Source: Pseudomonas viridiflava
GTDB lineage: Bacteria > Pseudomonadota > Gammaproteobacteria > Pseudomonadales > Pseudomonadaceae
Reading direction: 5' to 3'
NCBI RefSeq assembly: GCF_900585905.1
Contig: NZ_UTVH01000031.1
Coordinates: forward strand, 124,001 to 188,000
Length of the DNA: 64,000 nucleotides
The number at the start of each line of letters is the position of its first letter. The first letter of the stretch is position 1. Positions 1-8,129 of the stretch are shown one piece after another. The notes beneath the pieces are model-generated. The model worked only from the letters and a program-made list of their open reading frames with translations. It had not been told where the DNA came from and made no database searches. A program made the translations under genes and the position numbers.

Positions 1-258
1 ATAGTCGGGTCTTTCCTCCAAGTATTCGTAACAGGTTGCTGACAACCTCTAGATCACCCAAAACCTGCTGAAGGCGAGCAGCACAGCCCCGCGGCTACAG
101 GTGACATTTGCAATTCCAGAGCTTGTCAGAAAATCTGATCCATACCTGCCGGATCTGGATAACCCAAGCAGACCGTTTACAATTTACGATCCGCGCTGGC
201 TTTACTTAGGTAAGCCAGGGTTGCAGAAGCGCAAAACCTATAACAGCCGTTGCCCAAC
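1..258. other. Left edge, no recognisable gene
   Basis: The stretch before the first IS801-like element holds only a 64-codon open frame (101-295, GTG start) that runs into the IS and has no ribosome binding site. Its translation (a Pro/Asp-rich stretch followed by basic residues) matches no family I know. It may be the tail of a gene cut by the insertion, but I cannot support a function. Confidence 0.4.
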
Positions 259-264
259 ATTCCC

Positions 265-1462
265 CTGCCTGCGAGCTTTAAACCCCGCCCTTTGAAAAAC
301 CTGTTCACGGCCAATGGCTGTTGGGCAGGTTTGCTGGAGGCCAGAGGGGCTGCGCGAGATCGAAGTGGAGTCGGTGAGCAAGATGCTGGCCTGCGGCACC
401 TCGATCCTGGGCGTTAAGCACTACACCTGCGCCAATGTGCGCTGCCCGCACTTCAAATACCTGTGCAACACCTGCCACTGCCGGGCCTGTCCGTCGTGCG
501 GCAAAAAGGCCACCGATCAGTGGATCGCCGTCCAGAATAACCGCTTGCCTGACTGCGCCTGGTACCACCCGGTGTTCACATTGCCCGACACGCTGTGGTC
601 GTTGTTCTTCTACAACCGCTCCCTGCTCGATGCGCTGTGCCGCCTGGCAGCAGACAACTTGCTGTGTGCAGGGCAGCAGCGTGGTTTGCGCATCAGGCTG
701 TTTGGCGCGCTCCACACCTATGGCCGACGGCTCAACTGGCATCCCCATGTGCACCTGTCGGCGACGGCTGGCGGTCTGGATGAGCAGGACGCTTGGAAAA
801 ATATCGCGTTTCACGAAAAGGCGATGCGTCGGCGCTGGATGTGGAATGTGCGCAACCATCTGTTGGAGCACTGGGGTCAGATCACAATGCCGCCGGAGCT
901 GGCGCATATCACCTGTGAAAGTGACTGGCGACACCTGGTGCTTACCGCAGGCGGCCAGCACTGGCACATTTATCTGTCGAAGAAGACGGAAAACGGGCGC
1001 AAGACCGTGAATTACCTGGGTCGCTACCTGAAAAAGCCGCCGATCTCGGGCAGCCGTCTGGCGCATTACACATCCGGGGCCTCGTTGAGCTTCACCTACC
1101 TGGATCACCGCACGCAGACCTATCAGCAGGAATCGGTGAGCCACGCCGACATGCTGCGCCGGGTAGTGCAGCACATCCCGGAAAAGCATTTTCGGATGAT
1201 CCGGTATTTTGGATTTCTGGCCAACCGGGTGTGTGGGCAGTACCTGCCGAAGATCTATGAAGCGCTGAAGATGGCCACACCAGGGCCGGCGCCGAAGCTG
1301 TATTTCGCGCAGATGGCCAAAGCGTTTTTAAACGTTGATCCGTTCAGCTGCGTGCTGTGCGGGGCAAAGATGGTGTACACGGCGGCGCTCAGCAGGCTGA
1401 CGGTAAAGGGGCCGGTGACCCATGCCCACGCCATTGCGCGGATGAGGTACGTGAAACCGTGA
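265..1462 (+). pseudogene. IS801-like transposase, frameshifted
   Basis: Y2-type rolling-circle transposase of the IS91/IS801 family. Compared with copy B, the start codon is CTG instead of ATG (265-267), and one extra base near 346-351 shifts the frame after about 27 codons. The remaining 370 or so codons are intact from 314 onward. The conserved N-terminal Cys/His zinc-finger region is visible (CANVRCPH, CHCRACPSCGKK), as are the histidines of NWHPHVH that belong to the rolling-circle nuclease core. Expression of a functional enzyme is unlikely. Copy B could in principle act on these ends in trans. Confidence 0.85.
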
Positions 1463-1609
1463 TACGGGGAAGGTGCGTCTGCGATGCAGGTTTTTAGCTA
1501 AAAACCACTTCTTTATCAATTTTTTACAGTGAAACCCGCTTGAATTCACTCTCTGGCTTCTGATTCGCCCAAGCCAATCGCGTCGTAACGCTCTTGTTGG
1601 CGCCTCCTG

Positions 1610-1646
1610 TTCATGTGTAGGAATCTTTGAAATTCCTACACATGAA
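1610..1646. repeat. Terminal hairpin of IS801-like copy A
   Basis: Perfect 15-bp inverted repeat (1610-1624 with 1632-1646) around a 7-base loop. Flanking GCCTCC and GGAGGC extend the stem after a 2-base bulge. The same structure ends copy B. A palindrome close to one terminus is typical of IS91-family ends. Confidence 0.75.
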
Positions 1647-1726
1647 GGAGGCAGCCTACGGCTGCAAATCGGTCCGCGTTCGCTTCAGAGCTATATTGCT
1701 TTGCTGCGTGCGTTCACCCTTCTTTC

Positions 1727-1755
1727 GGAACCTTTCAAGCTCTTCCAACCACTCA
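1727..1755 (+). promoter_or_regulatory. hrp box (HrpL-dependent promoter)
   Basis: GGAACC (1727-1732), a 16-bp spacer, then CCACTCA (1749-1755). This is an exact match to the P. syringae hrp-box consensus GGAACC-N15/16-CCACNNA, recognised by the ECF sigma factor HrpL. It lies 53 bp before the GTG start of the GNAT-like gene, a normal effector-promoter distance. It predicts co-expression with the type III secretion system. Confidence 0.9.
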
Positions 1756-1808
1756 AAAGAGACGAGTATAACTAACTGATACCATTAATCCGACAAGGTA
1801 AAGCAACA

Positions 1809-2507
1809 GTGAATCCTATTCGATCAGGCACATCGCCAATCCCTCACACTGAACCAGAAAATTTCATTCAGCAGTCAAATGAGTCCTCATCAAAAAAAAC
1901 ACCGCCAATCTTAAACAATCTTGATCTGAAATCAGTACGAACACCTAGCGCTAATAACCGTCCTAAATCGTTGTCTGAAATCAGGTTAACAGCAGAGTTA
2001 ACAGGAAAGGTTTCGTCTGCGAAAAATAATTTCCTACTAACTCAGCTAAGTCATGAAGATGCAATAGATGCTATTGAAAGCTTTCGTGATAATTTAGACG
2101 AAATAGCTGCCCCCACTAAGGGAGTGGACGAGGAAAAATGGAATTACCGGATAGATAAAACAAATGAATTACTGGATATGATTGAGTCTGCTTTGCCTGG
2201 ACTGAATCCAGATAAAGATTATATACTGGGCTACAAAGTCAACGACGAGGTCAAAGGGTTGTTAGTTTTAGAAAATAAGACCCCACCATCAGTTTACGCA
2301 TTTGTAACCAGTCCTGAGTCTAAAGTAAGGGGCGCTGGTCGGGCGCTTATAGAACAAGCAAGAGAAATTTCAAAGCATAACATGGATGCCGACGGCGCTT
2401 TACAATTAACCGCTTTAAACTCTTTGGCAAAAGAAATCTATGAACATTGGGGCTTTAAGGCAGACCCACTTGACCCAGAAGGAAAACGCATGACTATTGG
2501 TTGCTAA
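1809..2507 (+). CDS. Putative type III effector with GNAT acetyltransferase domain
   Basis: A 232-residue protein from a GTG start 53 bp after a perfect hrp box. The first 50 residues hold eight Ser, an Ile at position 4 and no acidic residue in the first 12, which are the classical features of P. syringae type III secretion signals. The C-terminal half (about 135-232) looks like a GCN5-related N-acetyltransferase: an acetyl-CoA loop KVRGAGRAL near residue 180 and a motif-B-like segment (LAKEIYEHWGF) near 205-215. The gene is visibly more AT-rich than its surroundings and lies between two IS801 copies, consistent with horizontal acquisition. I do not recognise a named Hop family. Acetylation of a host protein is inferred from the fold only. 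A type III chaperone gene was not seen next to it. Confidence 0.72.
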   Translation: MNPIRSGTSPIPHTEPENFIQQSNESSSKKTPPILNNLDLKSVRTPSANNRPKSLSEIRLTAELTGKVSSAKNNFLLTQLSHEDAIDAIESFRDNLDEIAAPTKGVDEEKWNYRIDKTNELLDMIESALPGLNPDKDYILGYKVNDEVKGLLVLENKTPPSVYAFVTSPESKVRGAGRALIEQAREISKHNMDADGALQLTALNSLAKEIYEHWGFKADPLDPEGKRMTIGC

Positions 2508-2540
2508 GTATAGTTTCATAAGCTTAATAGCACGCATTCC

Positions 2541-3737
2541 ATGCCAGCCAGCTTCAAACCGCGCCCTTTGAAAAACCTGTTCACGGCCAACGGCTGCTGG
2601 GCGGGTTTGCTGGAGGCCGGCGGTTTGCGCGCCATCGAAGTGGAGTCGGTGAGCAAGATGCTGGCCTGTGGCACCTCGATCCTGGGTGTGAAGCACTACA
2701 CCTGCGGCAATGAGTGCTGCCCGCACGTCAAATACCTGTGTAACACTTGCCACTGCCGAGCCTGCCCGTCGTGCGGCAAAAAGGCCACGGATCAGTGGAT
2801 CGCTATTCAAAACAACCGTCTGCCCAACTGCGCCTGGTACCACCTGGTGTTCACGCTGCCGGACACGCTGTGGTCGTTGTTTTTCTACAACCGCTTCCTG
2901 CTCGATGCGTTGTTTCGTCTGGCGAAGGACAATCTGCTGTATGCGGGAAAACAGCGCGGTCTGCGCATTGGGTTGTTTGGCGCGATCCATACCTATGGCC
3001 GACGACTCAACTGGCATCCTCATGTGCACCTGTCGGCCACTGCGGGTGGTCTGGATGAGCAGGACGTCTGGAAAAATATCTCGTTTCACGAAAAGGCGAT
3101 GCGTCGGCGCTGGATGTGGAATGTGCGTAACCATCTGTTGGAGCAATGGGGTCAGCTCATAATTCCACCGGAATTGGCACATATCAACTGCGAGAGCGAC
3201 TGGCGCCGCCTAGTGCTCACCGCCGGCGGCGAGCACTGGCCTATCTACCTGTCGAAGAAGACGGAAAACGGGCGAAAGACGGTGAATTACCTGGGCCGCT
3301 ACCTGAAGAAACCACCGATCTCGGGCAGCCGCCTGGCACATTACACGTCGGGCGCGACGTTGAGCTTCACCTACCTGGATCACCGCACACAGACCTATCA
3401 GCAGGAATCGGTGAGTCAGGCCGACATGCTACGCCGAGTGGTGCAGCACATCCCGGAAAAGCATTTTCGGATGATCCGGTATTTCGGGTTTATGGCCAAC
3501 CGGGTCTGCGGGCAATATCTGCCAAAGGTCTATGAAGCGCTGAAGATGGCAAAACCTGAACCGGCACCGAAGCTGTATTTTGCGCAGATGGCCAAAGCGT
3601 TTTTAAACGTTGATCCGTTCAGTTGTGTGCTGTGCGGGGCGAAGATGGTGTACACGGCAGCGATCAGCGGGCTGACGGTAAAGGGGCTGGTGACCCATGC
3701 CCACGCGATTGCGCGGATGAGGTACGTGAAACCGTGA
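2541..3737 (+). CDS. IS801-like (IS91 family) transposase
   Basis: A 398-residue rolling-circle transposase, close to the roughly 410 residues known for IS801. An N-terminal zinc-binding region has clustered Cys/His (CGNECCPH, CHCRACPSCGKKATD at about 56-82). The NWHPHVHLSATAGG segment carries the two metal-binding histidines of the HUH nuclease, and YLGRYLKKPPISGSRL with its tyrosines follows; Tyr residues in this region form the 5'-phosphotyrosine link in the family. Unlike copy A it has an ATG start and no frameshift, so it is probably active. Confidence 0.9.
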   Translation: MPASFKPRPLKNLFTANGCWAGLLEAGGLRAIEVESVSKMLACGTSILGVKHYTCGNECCPHVKYLCNTCHCRACPSCGKKATDQWIAIQNNRLPNCAWYHLVFTLPDTLWSLFFYNRFLLDALFRLAKDNLLYAGKQRGLRIGLFGAIHTYGRRLNWHPHVHLSATAGGLDEQDVWKNISFHEKAMRRRWMWNVRNHLLEQWGQLIIPPELAHINCESDWRRLVLTAGGEHWPIYLSKKTENGRKTVNYLGRYLKKPPISGSRLAHYTSGATLSFTYLDHRTQTYQQESVSQADMLRRVVQHIPEKHFRMIRYFGFMANRVCGQYLPKVYEALKMAKPEPAPKLYFAQMAKAFLNVDPFSCVLCGAKMVYTAAISGLTVKGLVTHAHAIARMRYVKP

Positions 3738-3884
3738 TACGGGGAAGGTGCGTCTGCGATGCAGGTTTTTAGATAAATATCACTTATTTATCAGTTGGTT
3801 ACAGTTAAACCCGATTAAATTCACTATCCGGCCCCTAGCTCGCCCGGACCAATCGCGCCGTAATGCTCCGGCTGGTGCCTCCTG

Positions 3885-3921
3885 TTCATGTGTAGGAATC
3901 TTTGAAATTCCTATGCATGAA
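3885..3921. repeat. Terminal hairpin of IS801-like copy B
   Basis: Inverted repeat 3885-3899 with 3907-3921 around a 7-base loop, the same as in copy A except for two positions in the right arm that change the pairing. Confidence 0.7.
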
Positions 3922-4242
3922 CGGGGGATCGACATCTTCCGTACCGCTGCGCCCGGCAATCACTGGATTTTCGCGGGTGTGGAAACCCACGTGTGTATCC
4001 TGCAATCGGCACTGGAGCTACGCGCACGCGGTGACCAGGTTTCGGTTGTGGTAGACGCAGTGGCGTCCCGCAGCGTCCTGGATCACGAGGTCGCGCTCTC
4101 GCGCATGTCACGCCACGGTGTGGAACTGATCACCCGCGAGATGTTGTTCTTCGAAACCATGGCGCAGTCGGAGCGATGCGATTACCTGGCGCTGAGCCAA
4201 CGCTTTCTCGATGGCCGCTACCTGAGGACCTACGGCGAATGA
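3922..4242 (+). pseudogene. Isochorismatase-family hydrolase, C-terminal fragment
   Basis: About 105 codons remain of a cysteine hydrolase of the isochorismatase/YcaC type. The surviving part contains the family's catalytic-cysteine neighbourhood (AGVETHVCILQSALELRARG), then VVVDAVASRS and the C-terminal helix region with SRMSRHGVELITREMLFFE. The N-terminal half with the catalytic Asp is absent because IS801-like copy B ends at the break. The open frame continues upstream into the IS, so a fusion product could be made but would lack the active-site Asp. Confidence 0.8.
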
Positions 4243-4300
4243 CTCGGATTGCCGCACCTGACACCATGCCCAATCGCACCTTTTTCGCAAGGAGCCAGCC

Positions 4301-5530
4301 ATGACCGCCGTTCTCTCGCAGACACCCGCCACTGCCAAGGCCGCGCCCTTGATCCTGCTGATGATCATTTTCATCGACGGCCTGGGCACGGCATTGCTGC
4401 TGCCGATGCTACCGATGCTGCTCGACCCGGGCGACCCTGCGGGGGTGGTTTTCGGCAGCGCACCTACTGCCGCTCGGACCGCCTGGCTCTACGGCGTGCT
4501 GTTGGCAGGCTACGCCTTTGCGATGATGGTGGGCGCGCCTCTGCTGGGTGCGCTTTCAGACCGCATCGGGCGGCGCCCAACGCTTCTGCTTGCGGTGACA
4601 GGGTCGGTCGCCGGGTATGCCCTGAGCACTTGGGCCGTGAGCGTGGGCAGCGTGGGCTTGCTGATCGCCGGGCGCTTGCTGGGAGGCACCTTCGCCGGTA
4701 GCGTCCCGGTAGCACAGGCCATGCTGGTCCAGACCCCCGACAGCGCAATGAAACGCATTGGCTGGGTAATGTTTGCCATGACTGCGGGGTTTTTCACCGG
4801 TCCCGCGCTCACGGGCATCCTGCTAGCAGCTCATACACCGGGAGCTAGCCTGCTCCTGCCCTTGCAGGTCGCGCTGACCCTCAGCGTGCTGTGCCTGTTG
4901 ATGGCCTTCTTGCTGCCCTCTACCCCAGCTCCGGCTGCAACAACGGGCCCATCGCTGATCAGACAGGTCTTGAACGGCTTCACCTCGCCAGCCACGCGCA
5001 GACCATTGTTTGCACTGCTCTGGCTGCAAATCGGCTGGAATCTCTTTTACCAGTACTTGCCCTGGATGCTCGCACGCCAGAGCCAGACCGTAGGCAGCAT
5101 CAGCCTACTGCTAACAGTGGTCGGGATCGGCATGTGCATCGCCTTCATCTGGGTGGCCGGAGCCTTGCAAACCCGTTATCCAGCGCCACAGATCGCGCGC
5201 GCTGCCATCCCCGTGCTGGTGGTAAGCTGCGCATTGCTAGCGGCCACGCTCGACAACTCGCTTGCCCTGGTTTTCGGTGCGCTTGCCGCGATCGCCTATG
5301 GGGTGGCCTACACTGCCTTGATCGGGCATGCCTTGGCATGCGAGCAGTCAAGCCTGCGTGGCACGGTGCTGGGCATCGCCGCTTCACTGGCTGCCGGCGC
5401 CGCAGCCGTCACGGCGTTGCTGGGCGGGATAATCGGCGTCTGGGGCAATCTGCTGCTGGCCTCGTTGAGTGTGGCTGCGCTGGCCCTGAGCTGGGTCATC
5501 CTGGTTTTGGGAAGAGATCGAGATGAGTAG
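4301..5530 (+). CDS. MFS drug/metabolite exporter, 12-TM type
   Basis: A 409-residue major facilitator protein with 12 predicted hydrophobic segments and the cytoplasmic loop 2-3 signature GALSDRIGRRP (about residue 80-90) typical of drug:H+ antiporters of the TetA-like type. A strong ribosome binding site (GGAG) precedes the ATG. The last bases overlap the start of the downstream ABC-F gene by 8 bp, so the two are translationally coupled. The pair suggests efflux plus ribosome protection against a ribosome-targeting antibiotic. The substrate cannot be read from the sequence. It lies outside the Tn7-like island. Confidence 0.8.
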   Translation: MTAVLSQTPATAKAAPLILLMIIFIDGLGTALLLPMLPMLLDPGDPAGVVFGSAPTAARTAWLYGVLLAGYAFAMMVGAPLLGALSDRIGRRPTLLLAVTGSVAGYALSTWAVSVGSVGLLIAGRLLGGTFAGSVPVAQAMLVQTPDSAMKRIGWVMFAMTAGFFTGPALTGILLAAHTPGASLLLPLQVALTLSVLCLLMAFLLPSTPAPAATTGPSLIRQVLNGFTSPATRRPLFALLWLQIGWNLFYQYLPWMLARQSQTVGSISLLLTVVGIGMCIAFIWVAGALQTRYPAPQIARAAIPVLVVSCALLAATLDNSLALVFGALAAIAYGVAYTALIGHALACEQSSLRGTVLGIAASLAAGAAAVTALLGGIIGVWGNLLLASLSVAALALSWVILVLGRDRDE

Positions 5531-7154
5531 CGACAACGCCACCTTGATCATCAAAGACCTGACCTTGCGTCTGCCAGACGGCAGGCCGCTTTTCTCGGGG
5601 CTCAACGCAACGTTCTCCAGGCAGTTCACCGGCATCGTCGGGCCCAACGGCAGCGGCAAATCGATGTTGGCGCAGATCATGGCGGGTCGCCTGACCGCGA
5701 GCGAAGGCAGCGTCCAGTGTGCTGGCAGTGTCGGTTATTTGCCGCAATGGCTCGGGCCTACCGACGGGACCGTTGCCGATCTGCTGGGGGTACATAACGC
5801 TTTGCAGGCCTTGGCAGAGGTCGAGGCGGGCGCCTGCGACCCAGCGCTGTTCGACCTGATCGACGACCGCTGGAACCTGCTGGGCGATATCCACGCCTGT
5901 CTGACGCGCTTGGGCCTAGCCCATCTGCCGCTTGATCGCGCAAGCGAGGCCTTGAGCGGAGGCGAGACTGTACGCCTGATGCTCGCCGGTCTGCGCCTCG
6001 GCGGTGCGCGGGTATTGATACTCGACGAGCCCACCAACCATCTGGATCGCCAGGCCCGCGAGCAGTTGAGCAAAGAGCTGCGCCAAGGCAAGGAAACCCG
6101 CATTGTCATCTCCCACGACCGGGCGCTGCTGGAACATGCCGATCGTATCCTCGAGCTTCGCAGCGATGCGCTGGTTCAATACAGCGGCGGCTACAACAAC
6201 TATCGCGAGCAGCGCCAGGCCGAGCAGGACAACGCACAGGCTGCACTGGTCAGGGCACGCGCGGCACGCGACAGCGTCGAGCAGCAGATCACCATGGCCC
6301 GCCAGCGCGAAGTGCAAAGTGCCAGTCATGGTCGTAAAGTGGCGCGTGCCAAAGGCACCCCGGCCATCGTCGCCAATGCGCAGGCAGAGCGCGCCGAGCA
6401 GCACAGCGGCCATCAGCGCATCCAGCAGACGCGTCTGAGCCAAATGGCGCGAGAGCGTGTCGACCAGGCCAATGCGAACGTCGAGCCGGTACGCCCAAGC
6501 CAACTGCTCGCCCCGACCGGCCTGGTCGCCAACGCGACACAAGTGGTCACGCTCGAACACTGCGAGCTCCCCTACGGCCCCCCCGACAGCCGCTTCATCG
6601 ATCTCACCCTGCACGGCCCGATGCGAGTCGCGGTGATCGGGCCGAACGGCTGCGGAAAATCAACCCTGCTGAAGGTGATAGCCGGGCAAATGGCGCCCGC
6701 CAGCGGCATCGCCCGGCATATCTTACGCACTCACCTGATCGACCAGCACGCTCAAACCTTCGACCCCGAGCACAGTATCGAGCAGCTGCTACGCAATGAG
6801 CTGGGCACTGTCGAGGAGGGCCGCTTTCGCCAGGTCTTCGCCAACGCCGGGCTCGACGCTCGGCAGATGGCTACGCCATTCGGTCGGCTCAGTGGTGGCG
6901 AGCGCCTGCGCGCAACGCTGGCCTGGCTGGCAGGCGGCCCCGAACAGACGCAACTGTTACTGCTCGACGAAGTGAACAACCATCTCGACATCGCGGCCTT
7001 GGAAGCAGTCGAGCAGTTGCTCGGACAATTCAAAGGCGCGCTCATAGTGAGTGCTCACGATCCAGATTTTCTGCAGGCCTTGGAATTGACGCACCAGTTC
7101 ATCTGGCAACCAACAGGTTGGCGCTACGAGCCGTGGGATGATGGCGGGCGATGA
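5523..7154 (+). CDS. ABC-F family ATPase, probable ribosome-protection factor
   Basis: A 543-residue soluble protein with two ABC cassettes and no membrane segment. Cassette 1 has Walker A GPNGSGKS (near residue 40), signature LSGGE and Walker B/linker LDEPTNHLD. The interdomain linker (about residues 220-310) is Arg/Gln/Ala-rich and coiled. Cassette 2 has GPNGCGKS, LSGGE and LDEVNNHLD. ABC-F proteins bind the ribosomal E site; members paired with an exporter often confer antibiotic resistance, whereas Uup/EttA are housekeeping. The overlap with the MFS gene favours a resistance or self-protection role, but the target drug is unknown. Confidence 0.82.
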   Translation: MSSDNATLIIKDLTLRLPDGRPLFSGLNATFSRQFTGIVGPNGSGKSMLAQIMAGRLTASEGSVQCAGSVGYLPQWLGPTDGTVADLLGVHNALQALAEVEAGACDPALFDLIDDRWNLLGDIHACLTRLGLAHLPLDRASEALSGGETVRLMLAGLRLGGARVLILDEPTNHLDRQAREQLSKELRQGKETRIVISHDRALLEHADRILELRSDALVQYSGGYNNYREQRQAEQDNAQAALVRARAARDSVEQQITMARQREVQSASHGRKVARAKGTPAIVANAQAERAEQHSGHQRIQQTRLSQMARERVDQANANVEPVRPSQLLAPTGLVANATQVVTLEHCELPYGPPDSRFIDLTLHGPMRVAVIGPNGCGKSTLLKVIAGQMAPASGIARHILRTHLIDQHAQTFDPEHSIEQLLRNELGTVEEGRFRQVFANAGLDARQMATPFGRLSGGERLRATLAWLAGGPEQTQLLLLDEVNNHLDIAALEAVEQLLGQFKGALIVSAHDPDFLQALELTHQFIWQPTGWRYEPWDDGGR

Positions 7155-7417
7155 ATAGCGAAGGCTGAATTACGATTCCGGGCATCGACAGATAAGAAGT
7201 TTCCGAATCTGAAGCTCGGCACTTCAAGGCATCGTGAGCAAGGAACTATCCTACCCAGCTCCAGACAGCTTCGCTCTTGTTGGACTTGGCAAGCAGGGCT
7301 AATTCCCCGGGATCGTCATTTGGCGGCTTGGTGTGAGAGCACGGCAATACATAGTCCCTGCGTTATGGCAGCCAAGTGGACATCGCAGGAGCTGGATCGA
7401 CTGATGTCACCGGCCCC
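7155..7417. other. Spacer between ABC-F gene and Tn7-like left end
   Basis: No supportable gene. A 21-codon open frame at 7365-7430 (Met-Ala-Ala-Lys-Trp start) has no clear ribosome binding site and may be debris. The left boundary of the Tn7-like island falls at or just after this stretch. Confidence 0.4.
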
Positions 7418-7456
7418 TGCGACAGTTTAATTCCCTAAAATTAAAGTTGTCTCTTT

Positions 7457-7584
7457 TGAATAGAATGTGTACGTAAAATCGGCTTAAGTCATTGATTTTT
7501 CTTACCTACCGAAAGCGATCTTTGGAATAAAGTTTGTACCTAAGCTCAAATCTGAAGAATTTTTATTTGGAATAAAGTTTGGAC
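7457..7584 (+). repeat. Left-end TnsB-like sites of the Tn7-like element (3)
   Basis: Three same-orientation sites at 7457-7475 (diverged), 7521-7539 and 7566-7584 share the core GGAATAAAGTTTG. A weaker fourth match lies near 7434-7450. Wide spacing of left-end sites matches the Tn7 left end, which has three separated sites. Confidence 0.78.
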
Positions 7585-7691
7585 GTACTACCCATCCACG
7601 CAACTGACTATCTCCACCAGCCTTTGTGCACCTGCAATTGCACGGATTGTCGGGCGAGGAAGCTAAAGCATTATTCGTAGGGATTGATCTC

Positions 7692-8007
7692 ATGACCCAG
7701 ACCTTCAATGCTTAGTTGAAGCCCTTCCCGAGGACAAGATCTCAGGGCTGGTAAGCATACTGATCCCTCAGAAATCTGCCCGCCCCGCCCTTTTGCGCGA
7801 AGCGAAGATGTTCGCCAAGGGTAAAACTCGTATCTGCGCTCGAGTGATTGGCTGACCGCGCAAGAGGTTGCGGAGCTTGCACAATTCAAGACGGTAACCA
7901 CTAGTTCGCAACTCAACAAATGGAAACGTGCGAGGAAAATCTTTGCCTTGCGCCATGATGGGACCGATTACTTTCCTGTGTATGGACTTGTTCCATCGAC
8001 TAGCTAA
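7692..8007 (+). pseudogene. Small conserved Pseudomonas hypothetical, frameshifted
   Basis: Read across frame changes, this encodes about 100 residues: a short N terminus, LVEALPEDKISGLVS, then LLREAKMFAKG and, after a frameshift near 7830, SDWLTAQEVAELAQFK followed by QLNKWKRARKIFAL and GTDYFPVYGL. It resembles a small helix-turn-helix-like protein I recall as common in Pseudomonas genomes, of unknown function. A stop early in the first frame and the later shift make it non-functional. It is the first cargo inside the Tn7-like left end. Confidence 0.55.
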
Positions 8008-8129
8008 GGGCCACGGGCTGATTTTGGTGGGTCGTAACTATGCTGAGGAGCAAGTCGGATGGCAGGGGAACTGCTAGAGCGCAAGGCAAATTGAATGCGC
8101 TGCTGGCAGGCTGAGCCTCGATTTTTGAA

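Larger units (their letters stand above)
259..1646 (+). mobile_element. IS801-like element, copy A (degenerate)
   Basis: IS91-family element closely related over its whole length to the second copy at about 2531-3921. Homology between the copies begins a few bases before the transposase start and runs past the transposase stop to a terminal hairpin at 1610-1646. IS91-family elements transpose by a rolling-circle mechanism and leave no target duplication, so the left boundary is defined only by where the two copies diverge. The transposase is inactivated. The 3' end sits about 80 bp upstream of the hrp box of the effector-like gene. Confidence 0.8.
2531..3921 (+). mobile_element. IS801-like element, copy B (intact transposase)
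   Basis: Second IS91-family element in the same orientation as copy A. It has an uninterrupted transposase and a terminal hairpin at 3885-3921. The sequence GAAC follows at 3919-3922; GAAC is the tetranucleotide next to which IS91-type elements insert. The element removes the 5' part of an isochorismatase-family gene. The two copies in direct orientation frame the effector-like gene and could mobilise or delete it by recombination. Confidence 0.82.

Noticed and set aside
305..1189. Long minus-strand open frame opposite IS801-like copy A (a similar one lies at 2415-3182 opposite copy B)
   Set aside because: Shadow of the GC-rich transposase gene; no ribosome binding site or recognisable protein.
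4301..7154. Treating the MFS/ABC-F pair as part of the RiPP operon
   Set aside because: It lies outside the inferred transposon end and is on the opposite strand; kept only as a hypothesis.
7412..7416. GGCCC at the left boundary matching GGCCC at 36156-36160 as a Tn7 target duplication
   Set aside because: The implied terminal bases do not match each other well, the left end is diverged, and a 5-bp GC match can arise by chance.
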